43,180 nt of DNA from an uncultured Alphaproteobacteria bacterium (GTDB taxonomy: Bacteria > Pseudomonadota > Alphaproteobacteria > Rs-D84), in contig CALXMY010000007.1 in NCBI GenBank assembly GCA_944389595.1, forward strand, positions 1 through 43,180, read 5' to 3'. This document shows, one piece after another, positions 1 through 9,099 of the stretch. The notes under the pieces were generated by a model that was given only the letters and a program-made list of their open reading frames with translations, made no database searches and had not been told where the DNA came from. How positions within the stretch are numbered: position 1 is the stretch's first letter; each line of letters starts with the position of its first letter. The position numbers and the translations under genes were made by a program.

Positions 1-3000
1 GTTATTGCGGTTAACGATTTAAGTTTGGGCGGTTTTCATAACGCGGGCCAGGGCCGGACATATATTTCATCAACCGGCGATATTGATATAACCGGTGGTG
101 GCGATATTGAAAATTCATATCAATCCGGGTATATGGTTGTAAAGGCCGGGGGCACATTGACTGTTTCCGGTAATATTGCAAATTCTAATTCTGAAATGAA
201 TATTGCGGCGGATACTATAAAGGTTACCGGCACAATAAAAAATGATACAGAAAAAAGTGATGCCGGATTTGGTACATTGGTGTTAAAGGCAAATACGTTG
301 ACCGTCAGTGGCGGCGATGTTGAAAATAATGATGTTGGTTTTGCCAATGGTGGCGATTTAATAATTGATGTTACCGGAAAAACAACTATAACACATGGTT
401 TTGATTTAAGTGCAATGGGAATTGGAAATAAATTTTCATTGACAACCGGAACGTTGGATTTGGGTGATACGGGAAATCTGGAAAGATGGTTAAATGTGTT
501 TACCAATAAACTGAATGATTTTAAGTTAATTGTAAATGACGATTCATTTACGGTTGCCGGTGATATTAATAATGGTCAAATTAACGATACCGAATACAAT
601 ACCGCCGCAAATATGCGGGTAGAGGCCCAATCATTGACCGTGGTCAATGTGCATAACCATGGCGAAAGTTTGACTTTGAAGGCGACCGGTACGGACAAAG
701 ATGGTGTCGGTGCGGTTTTAACCACGGGCGAGGTTATTGTATATGATACCGCAAATATCACAAAGATAGATTCTGGTGATAAATTGGTCGTTAATGGTGC
801 GGTTACAAACAGTGGTAAATATACATCATTAAGCGGTAATGGCAGTGTGACTATTTCGGGCGGGGTTTCAAATTCCGCGGGTACGTTGGATATTGGGGCC
901 ACAACCAGTAATGGTTTGATAACGTTTGGAAATAATGTTACGGGAATTGATGGAACGTTGAACATCAGTGCCCGCGAAGTTCAAATAAAAGGTTCGTTAA
1001 TCAGTGGCAGTGCCGACGAAGGTGCAATTAATTCCGGGGTGATTAACATTGATGCGTCTGATTTTGACAATGGTTATTTAGAAATTGGTGCGGTTGATGT
1101 TAATGGCGGTGTTGTTAATTTGAATGCTTTGAAGGGCGGAATCCAGGTTAACGGCGCAATAGATGTTGCCGGTGGGCGCGTTAATGTTGACGGCACAACA
1201 CATAATTTAACCGCGGGTGGCACAATTGATATTGCCGGGAATTTTGAATTGCGTGAACCGGTTAAGGGCACGGGCGGAAATGGCGATATGTATGTTGCGG
1301 CATCTGGCCAACAGGGATTTAATATGACATCCACGGCGACAAAGGGCGCAATTAATATTGGGGGCGATATTATCGCAACACAAAGTGGATCGCGCACTGC
1401 GCAATTGTCGGCGGCGACAATAAACGTTGCCGGTGACGTTGATGTTTTTGGTGGAAACAAGGTAATATTTGGTAATGACGCATCGGATTATACCGGAATT
1501 AAGGGCGATGTTTTGGCCCAGGCCGGCGGCAAGTTGGTTGTTTATTCCGATGATTTTGATGCCAATTCTGTTAATGTGCAAAAGGGCAGTGCTTTGATTG
1601 CATATGGAACACAAATTTCGGCAGATGGCGAAATCAGTTTTGCAGACGGTTTGTGGTTTGGTGGAATTAATTCTGCGCCGCAAACTGGTACAGAAACAGG
1701 CTTGTTTATAAATGGCAATACAACAAATATGACATTGTCTGCGTCGAATATTCATTTTGGCGGATTGGTTGATTTGGGCAATGGAAAACAATTGATTTTA
1801 CAGGCCAATGGCACCGAAAATCCAAATATTGCGATGGGAGGATTAAGCATTACCGGTGCAGATACCGTTATGAATATTAAATCTGATTCGGTGGCTAATG
1901 TTATGGTGGCCAGTGGGGTTGCAATTGATGGCGGTGTGGTACAGGGTACATCCGTTGTGCCGGGTATGTTGAATTTGATGGCATCGGAAACGAATTTTGC
2001 GGCGCAATCATTGTCTGTTAATACATATACCGCAAATACAGGAATTGCGACATTTGACATTGATGGTGACATAACCGTGGCCGATGGCATCAGTGTCAGC
2101 AAAGATGCCGAAACTACGTTGGCCGGTGGCGGTATGTTTACCACAACTGATGTTACAAATGCGGGAACATTGGTAATGCGTGGTGGTAACGGCATTAAAA
2201 TGAATAATATTTTATCTAATACCGGTAATTTAACGCTGGATTCGGGCGTTGGGGTTACACAAATTGATACATTTGCGGTTGCACAAACGGGTAAAATTAC
2301 CCTGCAGGGTGCCGGAATGACAACAACGACAACAGATGGAGTGTTTACAACATCGGATGCAATGTTGTTCCAAAATACTACGGATGAATTAAAAGAAGGC
2401 GAGGTTAATATCGTATCTGATAAATATGCGATAACCGCATCGAAATTTGATGTTTATGGTATTGACCAGTTGTCTGGGTATATGCAGGTAAACACAAATG
2501 ATATTAATGTGGATACAAATATTGATGCCGGTGATTTGCGTTTCGCAAAATATCCGTCTACAACCAGCAATCAGGCCAGCAAGTATTCATGGATTGACGC
2601 AACAATTGGCGGAAATGTTTCCGGTGGCGTTGATTTCTGGGGACTGAAACGGTTGGATATTGGTGGTAATTATACGTTCAATAATAACAGTGATTTGTGG
2701 GCTGCGATTATGCCATATGATGCGTCGGGCATGGGTAATACGTCTGCGCAAAATTATTGGTCAAAAATAGAAGCCACCGAAAACAACAAGGTTGGTGAAA
2801 TTACAAATGCCGAAAATGGTGGTGCATTGATTACTGTTGGTGGACAGTTGATTTCAAACCTGGACGGTTTGGTTGATAATATGGCCACAGGAACAACAAC
2901 AAATCGTGAACCGACGGTTACGGTATCGGTGTTTGATATTGTTGACCAGGGCACAGCCATATGGTTGCTGCATGCGGACAAAGGTATAAATGTTGCGGAT

Positions 3001-4443
3001 GAATTTGAAAATCTGCGTAATATCGATGTCAAATTCTGTAACGGCGACGGGTCTGTGTGTGTAAATTATGCCGATTTGTTAAGACCGTCTGCGTTTAATG
3101 AAACGGGCGATGATTTACCGATATATTTGACCGAACGTGATACCGACAAAGATGGTGTTGCGGACAGTATTTATATCGTATTTGATCCGGCCTTTGGCGG
3201 ACCAATTGAAGTGTTCAAGATTCAGCCAATTGTTGCCGGTGTGCCGTCGCATACAGATGGCGAATATGTTTCCGCCGGTGCGTTGGATAATTTGATTGCG
3301 GGACAATTGGCAAACAAATATTTCGTGAATCGTACCCCAATTGAATTGATTCCAGAAATATTCAAAGGAACCAATTTAATGGAAATGTCCCAGGAATTGT
3401 ATGACCGTATGAATTATTACAGTTTGACTGGCCAGGGCGATTCGTTGGCACGGTTTAGCCGCCTGTTCCAGGCGCGCGAATTGGAACAAATCGCGGGCAG
3501 TATTGCGTTGAACGAACATACAAATTTCCGTGATTTCGAAGATCGCATGTTTGACGAATTTATATGGAATCGTAACCGCAATTTGAACAAAGCATGGTTG
3601 GATGTTGATTTCGGATTGTTCAGCCAGGATGCATCTGATTCCAAACGCGTCAAAGGCGAACGTTTCAGCATTGCTGGTGGTTTCGATTGGCAGGAATCTG
3701 AGACAATGATAATGGGTTTAACCGCGCGTGTGTCGAATTCGTCCAGTGATAATTCCGATATGGTTGATTTGACATATAAACCAAATCAACAGCCTGTGTT
3801 GGGAACCGTTGATATGAATGTTGACGATTTGAATATCGGGTTTGGTGCGTATTTAATGCAGATATTGGGTGAAAAGACACGTTTGTATGGTAATTTGTTC
3901 CTGGATGTTCATATGTTGGACATCGCGCGCGATCAAACGTTTATGGAACATATTGACGGCAGTGGCACCGCATTCAGTTTAATCAGCGAAATTGGTTTAA
4001 TGCACGATTGGTTGAATCAATATATCGTTGGTAATATGTATGCACGTGTTGGTTATAATTTCGGATTTGATATTACCGAACATGCCGCCGGCCAGGATTA
4101 CATGGATATGCAATCTGATGGTTATGTGATTTTGACACCGGGTTATTCGTTGATGGCACAAAAACGCATATATCCATCGTCATGGTTCCAAATTCGTCCA
4201 TATGCGTCGATTGGTGTTGAATACGATGTGTTGGGTGCGCCGGATTTCGTAAAGTATAAATTTGCATTGGCGCATACATACACCAAGTATGACATTGATA
4301 TTGATCCGTTGTGGGCAAATATTGGTGGCGGTGTCGAATTCCTGTCGGCCAGTGGGCTGCAGTTCGGAATAGATTATCGTTATCAGTATAATGATGCGAT
4401 ACAACTGCATAACATCAGGGTATCTGGATCATACAGATTCTGA
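1..4443 (+). CDS. Autotransporter (type V secreted) surface protein, 5' end outside window
   Basis: The reading frame is open from base 1, so the true start lies upstream and at least 1,480 residues are seen. Most of the protein (to about nt 3500) is a low-complexity series of short Gly/Asn/Thr/Asp-rich strands with recurring patterns such as GDI, TVSG and INIDA, typical of a right-handed beta-helix passenger. From about nt 3580 to the end the sequence changes to alternating aromatic and polar strands (for example LNKAWLDVDFGLFSQD) and finishes in SGSYRF with a terminal Phe, the hallmark of an outer-membrane autotransporter beta-barrel. The family translocates its own passenger to the cell surface, often as an adhesin. 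No catalytic motif was recognised in the passenger, so its role is unknown. A hairpin terminator follows directly. Confidence 0.85.
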   Translation, partial: VIAVNDLSLGGFHNAGQGRTYISSTGDIDITGGGDIENSYQSGYMVVKAGGTLTVSGNIANSNSEMNIAADTIKVTGTIKNDTEKSDAGFGTLVLKANTLTVSGGDVENNDVGFANGGDLIIDVTGKTTITHGFDLSAMGIGNKFSLTTGTLDLGDTGNLERWLNVFTNKLNDFKLIVNDDSFTVAGDINNGQINDTEYNTAANMRVEAQSLTVVNVHNHGESLTLKATGTDKDGVGAVLTTGEVIVYDTANITKIDSGDKLVVNGAVTNSGKYTSLSGNGSVTISGGVSNSAGTLDIGATTSNGLITFGNNVTGIDGTLNISAREVQIKGSLISGSADEGAINSGVINIDASDFDNGYLEIGAVDVNGGVVNLNALKGGIQVNGAIDVAGGRVNVDGTTHNLTAGGTIDIAGNFELREPVKGTGGNGDMYVAASGQQGFNMTSTATKGAINIGGDIIATQSGSRTAQLSAATINVAGDVDVFGGNKVIFGNDASDYTGIKGDVLAQAGGKLVVYSDDFDANSVNVQKGSALIAYGTQISADGEISFADGLWFGGINSAPQTGTETGLFINGNTTNMTLSASNIHFGGLVDLGNGKQLILQANGTENPNIAMGGLSITGADTVMNIKSDSVANVMVASGVAIDGGVVQGTSVVPGMLNLMASETNFAAQSLSVNTYTANTGIATFDIDGDITVADGISVSKDAETTLAGGGMFTTTDVTNAGTLVMRGGNGIKMNNILSNTGNLTLDSGVGVTQIDTFAVAQTGKITLQGAGMTTTTTDGVFTTSDAMLFQNTTDELKEGEVNIVSDKYAITASKFDVYGIDQLSGYMQVNTNDINVDTNIDAGDLRFAKYPSTTSNQASKYSWIDATIGGNVSGGVDFWGLKRLDIGGNYTFNNNSDLWAAIMPYDASGMGNTSAQNYWSKIEATENNKVGEITNAENGGALITVGGQLISNLDGLVDNMATGTTTNREPTVTVSVFDIVDQGTAIWLLHADKGINVADEFENLRNIDVKFCNGDGSVCVNYADLLRPSAFNETGDDLPIYLTERDTDKDGVADSIYIVFDPAFGGPIEVFKIQPIVAGVPSHTDGEYVSAGALDNLIAGQLANKYFVNRTPIELIPEIFKGTNLMEMSQELYDRMNYYSLTGQGDSLARFSRLFQARELEQIAGSIALNEHTNFRDFEDRMFDEFIWNRNRNLNKAWLDVDFGLFSQDASDSKRVKGERFSIAGGFDWQESETMIMGLTARVSNSSSDNSDMVDLTYKPNQQPVLGTVDMNVDDLNIGFGAYLMQILGEKTRLYGNLFLDVHMLDIARDQTFMEHIDGSGTAFSLISEIGLMHDWLNQYIVGNMYARVGYNFGFDITEHAAGQDYMDMQSDGYVILTPGYSLMAQKRIYPSSWFQIRPYASIGVEYDVLGAPDFVKYKFALAHTYTKYDIDIDPLWANIGGGVEFLSASGLQFGIDYRYQYNDAIQLHNIRVSGSYRF

Positions 4444-4448
4444 TATAA

Positions 4449-4475
4449 AAAAACCGCCAAAATTGGCGGTTTTTT
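4449..4475 (+). terminator. Rho-independent terminator of the autotransporter gene
   Basis: The stem AAAACCGCCAA / TTGGCGGTTTT starts six bases after the stop codon and is followed by a short T-run. It closes the autotransporter transcript. Confidence 0.8.
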
Positions 4476-4498
4476 AATAGATTAGCACGTATTTTATC

Positions 4499-4616
4499 GT
4501 GCCGAAAATAAACCAACCATTGGAATCGGCATAAAAGCATGCAAAAAATCCCGGAAATCCCGGAATTTTAAAAAAATAATCCGTGCCTAAAAAAAGTGTT
4601 GGTTTATTTTCAGCAC
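4499..4616. repeat. Inverted-repeat element, copy A (~118 bp, 19-bp ends)
   Basis: The left end GTGCCGAAAATAAACCAAC (4499-4517) is an 18/19 reverse complement of the right end (4598-4616). A second, diverged copy at 11129-11247 has the same outer sequence, the same length within one base, and a shared internal AAAAATCCC-type block. Both copies lie just upstream of, or inside, the start of genes for exported proteins. A TATAAT at 4622-4627 follows this copy and could drive the next gene. It resembles a small non-autonomous palindromic or MITE-like element; no target-site duplication was recognised. Confidence 0.6.
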
Positions 4617-4651
4617 ATCTGTTATAATTTCCTAAAAGGGAAGGTGTTTGG

Positions 4652-4999
4652 ATGAGAAAAATTTTGCCAATATTGCTGTGTTTCTGCGGTATTCCGGCCG
4701 GTGCAAATGCGGTGGCACTGGAGGATGCGTTGCGTGCAACATATACTGCATGCGTTGGTATTGATGATGAATTATATGATTTAAAGCAAATGGCGGGAAT
4801 TAACACGGCGATTACCGGCGTGGGCACGGCGGCGGGCGCGGGCGCAACAATTGTCGGAATTGTTAAATCCGCCAAAGATGCCAAGGCCGAATCGCTGGAA
4901 AAAATATTAGAAGAGATCCGTGACTTGCAGAAAGATTTGCCCCCAATGACAGAATTAGAGGTATCGGTATTTTTGTCCGAATTCAATAACAGTTTTTAA
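4652..4999 (+). CDS. Exported hypothetical protein, 5' part of a gene interrupted by a stop codon
   Basis: This reads as 115 residues with a clear signal peptide (MRKILPILLCFCGIPAGANA, then VALEDAL), a GGGAAGG ribosome site upstream and a TATAAT before it. The middle holds a Gly/Ala-rich hydrophobic stretch (about residues 48-72), followed by a charged, coiled-coil-like helix. The TAA at 4997-4999 is in the same frame as the next 588 bases, which continue without another stop to 5587. The natural product was probably a single ~311-residue protein made of this part plus the 5000-5587 part. No family was recognised. A truncated 115-residue product may still be exported. Confidence 0.6.
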   Translation: MRKILPILLCFCGIPAGANAVALEDALRATYTACVGIDDELYDLKQMAGINTAITGVGTAAGAGATIVGIVKSAKDAKAESLEKILEEIRDLQKDLPPMTELEVSVFLSEFNNSF

Positions 5000-5035
5000 A
5001 CGGAATTAAACAGTGCGGGCGAAGTTCAATCTGAA

Positions 5036-5587
5036 TTGGAAAAAACAGTAAAGCAATCAAAACGTTTGGGTAATTGGCGTACCGGATTGATGGCGGGCAG
5101 TACCGCGACAAATGTCGCAGGGGCAATTATTGCCGGCACAAATCGTGTAAAGGGCGATTTAAAAACGCAAATTGATGCGTGTATTGCATCGGTGGATGCA
5201 TTGCGAAATGTGATGATGCAGGCGCGTTTGGATGGATATGATATAACCGAGGCCGAAGAAATCGCCGATGCGTGTGGCGAATTTAAATTTGCAAACATAG
5301 ACAGCATTAATAATAAATCCACCGGGGCAACAATATCGTCGGGTGTTGGTGCGGCAACCGGGTTGGTCGGGACAATATTGTCGGCATCGGCCAACAGTTC
5401 ATCTGTGCGCGACGATAATTCTGATTCAGGAAAGCAAAAGGAAAAGAATCTGAATACGGCATCAAATGTGATGGCGGGGGCCACGACGGCCGCGTCGGCC
5501 ACGGCCACAGTATTTAATGCAACCCAGATTGGCGCAATACGCCGTGTTGCGGAAATTGCATCCAAATGCACGGAGGTATTGAAATGA
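5036..5587 (+). CDS. 3' part of the same stop-interrupted exported-protein gene
   Basis: The frame is identical to 4652-4999, and translation upstream of the TTG at 5036 stays open back to the TAA at 4997 (TELNSAGEVQSE before the nominal start). There is no convincing ribosome site at the TTG. The region has Lys-rich helices, three small Gly/Ala-rich hydrophobic stretches (near AGSTATNVAGAIIAG, GVGAATGLVGTILSA and ASNVMAGATTAASATA) and two Cys in ACGEF and SKCTE contexts. The end overlaps the next ATG as ATGA, which suggests translational coupling to the downstream gene. It is best regarded as the downstream half of a broken gene, unless readthrough or reinitiation occurs. Confidence 0.5.
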   Translation: MEKTVKQSKRLGNWRTGLMAGSTATNVAGAIIAGTNRVKGDLKTQIDACIASVDALRNVMMQARLDGYDITEAEEIADACGEFKFANIDSINNKSTGATISSGVGAATGLVGTILSASANSSSVRDDNSDSGKQKEKNLNTASNVMAGATTAASATATVFNATQIGAIRRVAEIASKCTEVLK

Positions 5588-7131
5588 AAAAATTACTGAT
5601 TGTATTTTGGGGTGTGTTGTTTGTATTTCCGGCATTTTGTGCGGATGTATATTTTCATGTTGAACCTGAAAATTTAAAAACTGTGGCATCGGCATATTTT
5701 GATACGGACAGCGACCCGAATGTTGTGGCCAAAATTGCGGATGAATATTTGGCCCAGTTGCAATCAAATAATAACCAGGGGGTAACAGTTGCGGGAATGC
5801 AGGCCGTATGTGCGGCGGGTGGTTTGGATATAACAACGCAATCGGGGCAACAACAGTGCATTGATTTTGTGACCACATTGTCAACATTATCAGACACAAA
5901 TTTTTATCATGTTTGTGATGACGATGAATATGAAAAAATCCCCGAATCTGTCAGAAACATATCAAAATGTGAAAAAGATTTTTTTACCAGTACCAAGGCT
6001 GTATTATCAAATGCGATTGCGTTGGCCCAGGAATATGCCCGAATAAAATGGAATGATAATATTGTATGTTCCAGTCAAGTTCGCCAACACAGAAGTGACG
6101 ATTGGATCAGTTGTAAATCAATAAAAACGGGGGCGTTTTATGAATTTAGATTTGGCAGAACGGACGCATCAAATGATGCAAATATAATGCGTGATACTCA
6201 CAAGGCAATTTGTGAAATGTACGGCGGGGAATATCAGGCGGGTTGGGGCTGTTTAATTGATAAATCCGAATGTACAAATATAAATAATACCTGCAATAAA
6301 TTTGCATGCGATGCCACGCCCGGTGATTATAAACCGGTTGCTGGTACTGGGAATATGTTAACGGCCGCAATGTTTCAATTTATGGTTAATCCTGATCCTG
6401 TGCCAGGATGCGAAATTACTAATAAAGCAATAATTAATAATGAACAATTGCAAATGAGCAACGTTTGTTCGATTGATCCGTTTACCTTCTGTAAAGTGGG
6501 TACGCAAGTAAATCTGGCCCCCGCATCAGATTTTGAATTGCGGAAATATATTGCCCAAGAATGTAAAACGGATATTAGTCAAATAACATGCGATGCTGGG
6601 TATGGTATATATAAAGGTGCCGGTGAAGGTGCCTGCCGGAGAACAGCGTTGAATCTGTATGACGTTGTGGTGTCTTGCTATTATCAAGGTAATAAGATAG
6701 ATATTGTGTTTGATGATTTAAGCGAAGCGTGGAATACTACATCGCGTGGTGGGTTGCAATCTATGATGTGTGTGACGGCCGACGGCATATTTGACGGGAA
6801 AAATTGTAGTCTGGCAGATAAAGTATTATGTGATCAAATGAAGGCACAAAATGCCGCTGTATGTCCAGAGTGTCGCGATATTTATTGGGATGAAGATAAT
6901 AATTTATGTGTTTTGGGCTCGGCCAAGGCGGCAACAAATTTACAAAATGGAATAGAAATTGCGGGTGTTATTGTTACTGTTGTTGCGGCCGTGGCGGTAA
7001 CGGCTGCAACGGGGGGGGACTGCTGCACCTGGGGCGTGGGTGATTGTTTCAAATATTGCAACGGGCCTTACTGTTACGGGTGGTACGATGACTGTTGTAT
7101 CAGAAGCGGTCATGACATATGGTATATTTGA
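5584..7131 (+). CDS. Large exported Cys-rich protein, N-terminal part (frameshifted gene)
   Basis: ATG at 5584 is preceded by GGAGG and overlaps the previous stop. The product begins with a signal peptide (MKKLLIVFWGVLFVFPAFC, then ADVYFH). About 480 residues of a Cys-rich exported domain follow, with many pairs such as CDPTP-like and CPECRD contexts, so disulfides are likely. Near residue 455-475 there is a hydrophobic segment (IEIAGVIVTVVAAVAVTAAT). Directly after it, eight consecutive G (7011-7018) throw the frame into a short Cys/Trp/Tyr-rich tail that ends at 7131 and looks unnatural. Removing one G gives a smooth continuation into the frame that runs to 9034. No known family was recognised. 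Confidence 0.65.
   Translation: MKKLLIVFWGVLFVFPAFCADVYFHVEPENLKTVASAYFDTDSDPNVVAKIADEYLAQLQSNNNQGVTVAGMQAVCAAGGLDITTQSGQQQCIDFVTTLSTLSDTNFYHVCDDDEYEKIPESVRNISKCEKDFFTSTKAVLSNAIALAQEYARIKWNDNIVCSSQVRQHRSDDWISCKSIKTGAFYEFRFGRTDASNDANIMRDTHKAICEMYGGEYQAGWGCLIDKSECTNINNTCNKFACDATPGDYKPVAGTGNMLTAAMFQFMVNPDPVPGCEITNKAIINNEQLQMSNVCSIDPFTFCKVGTQVNLAPASDFELRKYIAQECKTDISQITCDAGYGIYKGAGEGACRRTALNLYDVVVSCYYQGNKIDIVFDDLSEAWNTTSRGGLQSMMCVTADGIFDGKNCSLADKVLCDQMKAQNAAVCPECRDIYWDEDNNLCVLGSAKAATNLQNGIEIAGVIVTVVAAVAVTAATGGDCCTWGVGDCFKYCNGPYCYGWYDDCCIRSGHDIWYI
7011..7018 (+). repeat. Run of eight G at the frameshift point
   Basis: Homopolymer G8 lies between codons for TAAT and the downstream frame. With G7 the two halves (5584-7010 and 7019-9034) join into one reading frame of about 1,150 codons. 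Such tracts are known slippage sites for phase variation of surface proteins, and they are also a common place for sequencing indels. Confidence 0.7.
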
Positions 7132-9034
7132 TCCATTTGTAAAACGTGCCCAGGAATGTATTTCTAATAATGATGCCCAATGCGCAGAAGAATTGGTTGT
7201 AGACGAATTGAACACCATGATTGGTTACAAGGAGGAATTTACCCCGGCACAGCAAAATGCATTGGATGAATATTTGGCCAAATTGATTGAAATGATACCA
7301 GACGATTCAGAGTTTTGGCAATATTTTTGGAATAATCCAGAATATTTTGATTGTAACGATGATGGTACGGATTGTGCACCAAAAGAACGGGCGCAATTCT
7401 GGCAGCTGGTGCGTACAGTTGGTGATGTTTCAATGTTTGTTGGGGGGTTACTTAGTATGATTAGTGCAATCGCGCCAAAAGTGGCAACAACGGTTACAAC
7501 TACCACCACCACCACCACAAAAACCGAAGCGGCAATATATAACAGACTTCAAAGAATTGGTATTAATGAGAAATTAGGCAGCGGGAAAAATGCGGGCAGA
7601 ACAGTTGTTCAGCATATGGACGGCAGGAATAGTACCATTTTGGCAAATAATATTAAAAATGTAAATGTAACAGCAAATGTGAATACGGATTTGGTGCCAA
7701 CCGTGGAAAAAATAGTTGCCGCAAATGATTTTGTTCCAAAAAACATCAACATAAATAGCCAATTCACGCCGTGGCTCAGACAAAACTCGCAATATAAATT
7801 TGTGGATATGAAGACGGGTCGATTATTTACCCAGGCGCAAGTTGATGATATAGCCAAATCAGTGACACAAACCGTTACAACAACTACCACAACGGTAACA
7901 CCGGGCACTGCGTCATTGATATTTAATGAGCTGGGGTTGATACCAGTTACGGTTGGGGCCGGAAATTTGATTTATCATGAACTGGAAGAGGCGGATACAC
8001 TTATTTTGTCCCGTGATGGTGAAGAAGAATTTGAAGCCCCAGAGCCCGGGGATCCGGAGTTCATCGTCCCGATTCCTGTACCCGTTCCTGTACCAATAGA
8101 TACGTCCGCAGAAGACCCAGAACCGGCACCGGTTGTGATACCCGTTCCGACACCCGCACCAGTTGTAACAACGGTGGCACCTGAAAAACCAAATGTTACA
8201 ATTGACTTATCGGATTTGCCGGATATGACACCGCATGTTGATGAAACGGAAATTCAAATTACAAATACTCCGTTGTCGGTGGATAAATATACATATACAC
8301 CATCCGCACCAGCACCGGTGAGAAGTGAGCCTGTGACACCGTATCAGGTTGAAAAGCCGAATAATACCGGGCTGATTGCCACGGCGGCGATATTGGGCGC
8401 AATTGGTACCGGGGTGTTGGTTGGCGCGCTGGTCGGCGGTGACGATGACGACGATGATGATACGCATGGCGAAGAATATAATCAATTGGAACAAGATTTG
8501 ACAACTATTTTAAATGTTGCCGGTGGAACAATTGGATATGTTGGTAATCATTCGATAACATTGGCAAAAATGCAAACCATGGTTGGTTCATATGTACAAA
8601 TTGTAAATATTGCCGGAAACGCGGTTGTCGTGGTAATATATAACGGGCATTATTTACCGTATTATTTGAATCCTGGGGTGGGCCAGTGGATACCAGTGTT
8701 GGGTATTTCATCGGTTGGTGGGTATATGAACACATACCCGCAAAATCCAACGGGTATAAGTGTGGTTGACAGCATTGCCGGTATATTAAATCAAAAGTTA
8801 CCGGGGCGGTTGGTCGGTCAGTTTGTTGGCGCGAATTCCGCCGGGGTTCAATTCCCGACACCCGCGCCGGCCGCGTATCAAACGATAAATGCTGAATTCC
8901 CAAATGGGGTTGTACAATCGGCGACAGAAATGCAAAGCCAGACCGGCCAGCAACTGTATAATAATAATTATAATCGAATAAAAAACATATTTATAACCGC
9001 CCATTTGGGCGGTTTTTTTATTGTTCTGACGTAA
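7040..9034 (+). CDS. Large exported protein, C-terminal part (continuation after the G8 frameshift)
   Basis: This frame is open from 7001, just after an in-frame TAA at 6998. The only nearby start is GTG 7040, which has no ribosome site, so it is best read as the continuation of the 5584 gene. Visible features are a hydrophobic stretch (VIVSNIATGLTVTGGTMTVV), a second one near MFVGGLLSMISAIAP, a Thr run encoded by ACC/ACA repeats (about 7497-7520), a Pro/Val-rich linker (IPVPVPVPID, then PTPAPVV), a late transmembrane-like segment (GLIATAAILGAIGTGVLVGA) followed by seven Asp, and a Gly/Val/Tyr-rich C-terminal region. The terminator at 8995-9019 lies inside the last codons, so the last ~15 residues may be an artefact of a second frame slip. 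Function unknown. Confidence 0.6.
   Translation: MIVSNIATGLTVTGGTMTVVSEAVMTYGIFDPFVKRAQECISNNDAQCAEELVVDELNTMIGYKEEFTPAQQNALDEYLAKLIEMIPDDSEFWQYFWNNPEYFDCNDDGTDCAPKERAQFWQLVRTVGDVSMFVGGLLSMISAIAPKVATTVTTTTTTTTKTEAAIYNRLQRIGINEKLGSGKNAGRTVVQHMDGRNSTILANNIKNVNVTANVNTDLVPTVEKIVAANDFVPKNININSQFTPWLRQNSQYKFVDMKTGRLFTQAQVDDIAKSVTQTVTTTTTTVTPGTASLIFNELGLIPVTVGAGNLIYHELEEADTLILSRDGEEEFEAPEPGDPEFIVPIPVPVPVPIDTSAEDPEPAPVVIPVPTPAPVVTTVAPEKPNVTIDLSDLPDMTPHVDETEIQITNTPLSVDKYTYTPSAPAPVRSEPVTPYQVEKPNNTGLIATAAILGAIGTGVLVGALVGGDDDDDDDTHGEEYNQLEQDLTTILNVAGGTIGYVGNHSITLAKMQTMVGSYVQIVNIAGNAVVVVIYNGHYLPYYLNPGVGQWIPVLGISSVGGYMNTYPQNPTGISVVDSIAGILNQKLPGRLVGQFVGANSAGVQFPTPAPAAYQTINAEFPNGVVQSATEMQSQTGQQLYNNNYNRIKNIFITAHLGGFFIVLT
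8995..9019 (+). terminator. Rho-independent terminator overlapping the end of the 7040-9034 frame
   Basis: The stem AACCGCCC / GGGCGGTT with loop ATTT is followed by seven T. It lies 15 bases before the stop codon at 9032-9034, which is an unusual position. Confidence 0.8.
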
Positions 9035-9099
9035 TACCCCGGGCGTAAGCCCGAGGGATTATTTGTTGACTATTTCATACTGTAACGCCATTCATTCCA

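Noticed and set aside
1207..1791. Long open frames on the minus strand opposite the autotransporter
   Set aside because: They mirror the codon bias of the plus-strand passenger, have no ribosome sites or recognisable domains, and are explained as antisense shadows.
4997..4999. UAA reassigned to a sense codon or programmed readthrough
   Set aside because: UAA ends many clear genes in the window (rho, uvrA, prfA), so the genetic code is standard; no recoding signal was seen.
9038..9056. Small GC hairpin CGGGC/GCCCG with GTAA loop as terminator of ssb
   Set aside because: No T-run on the ssb side; it may only be a local palindrome.
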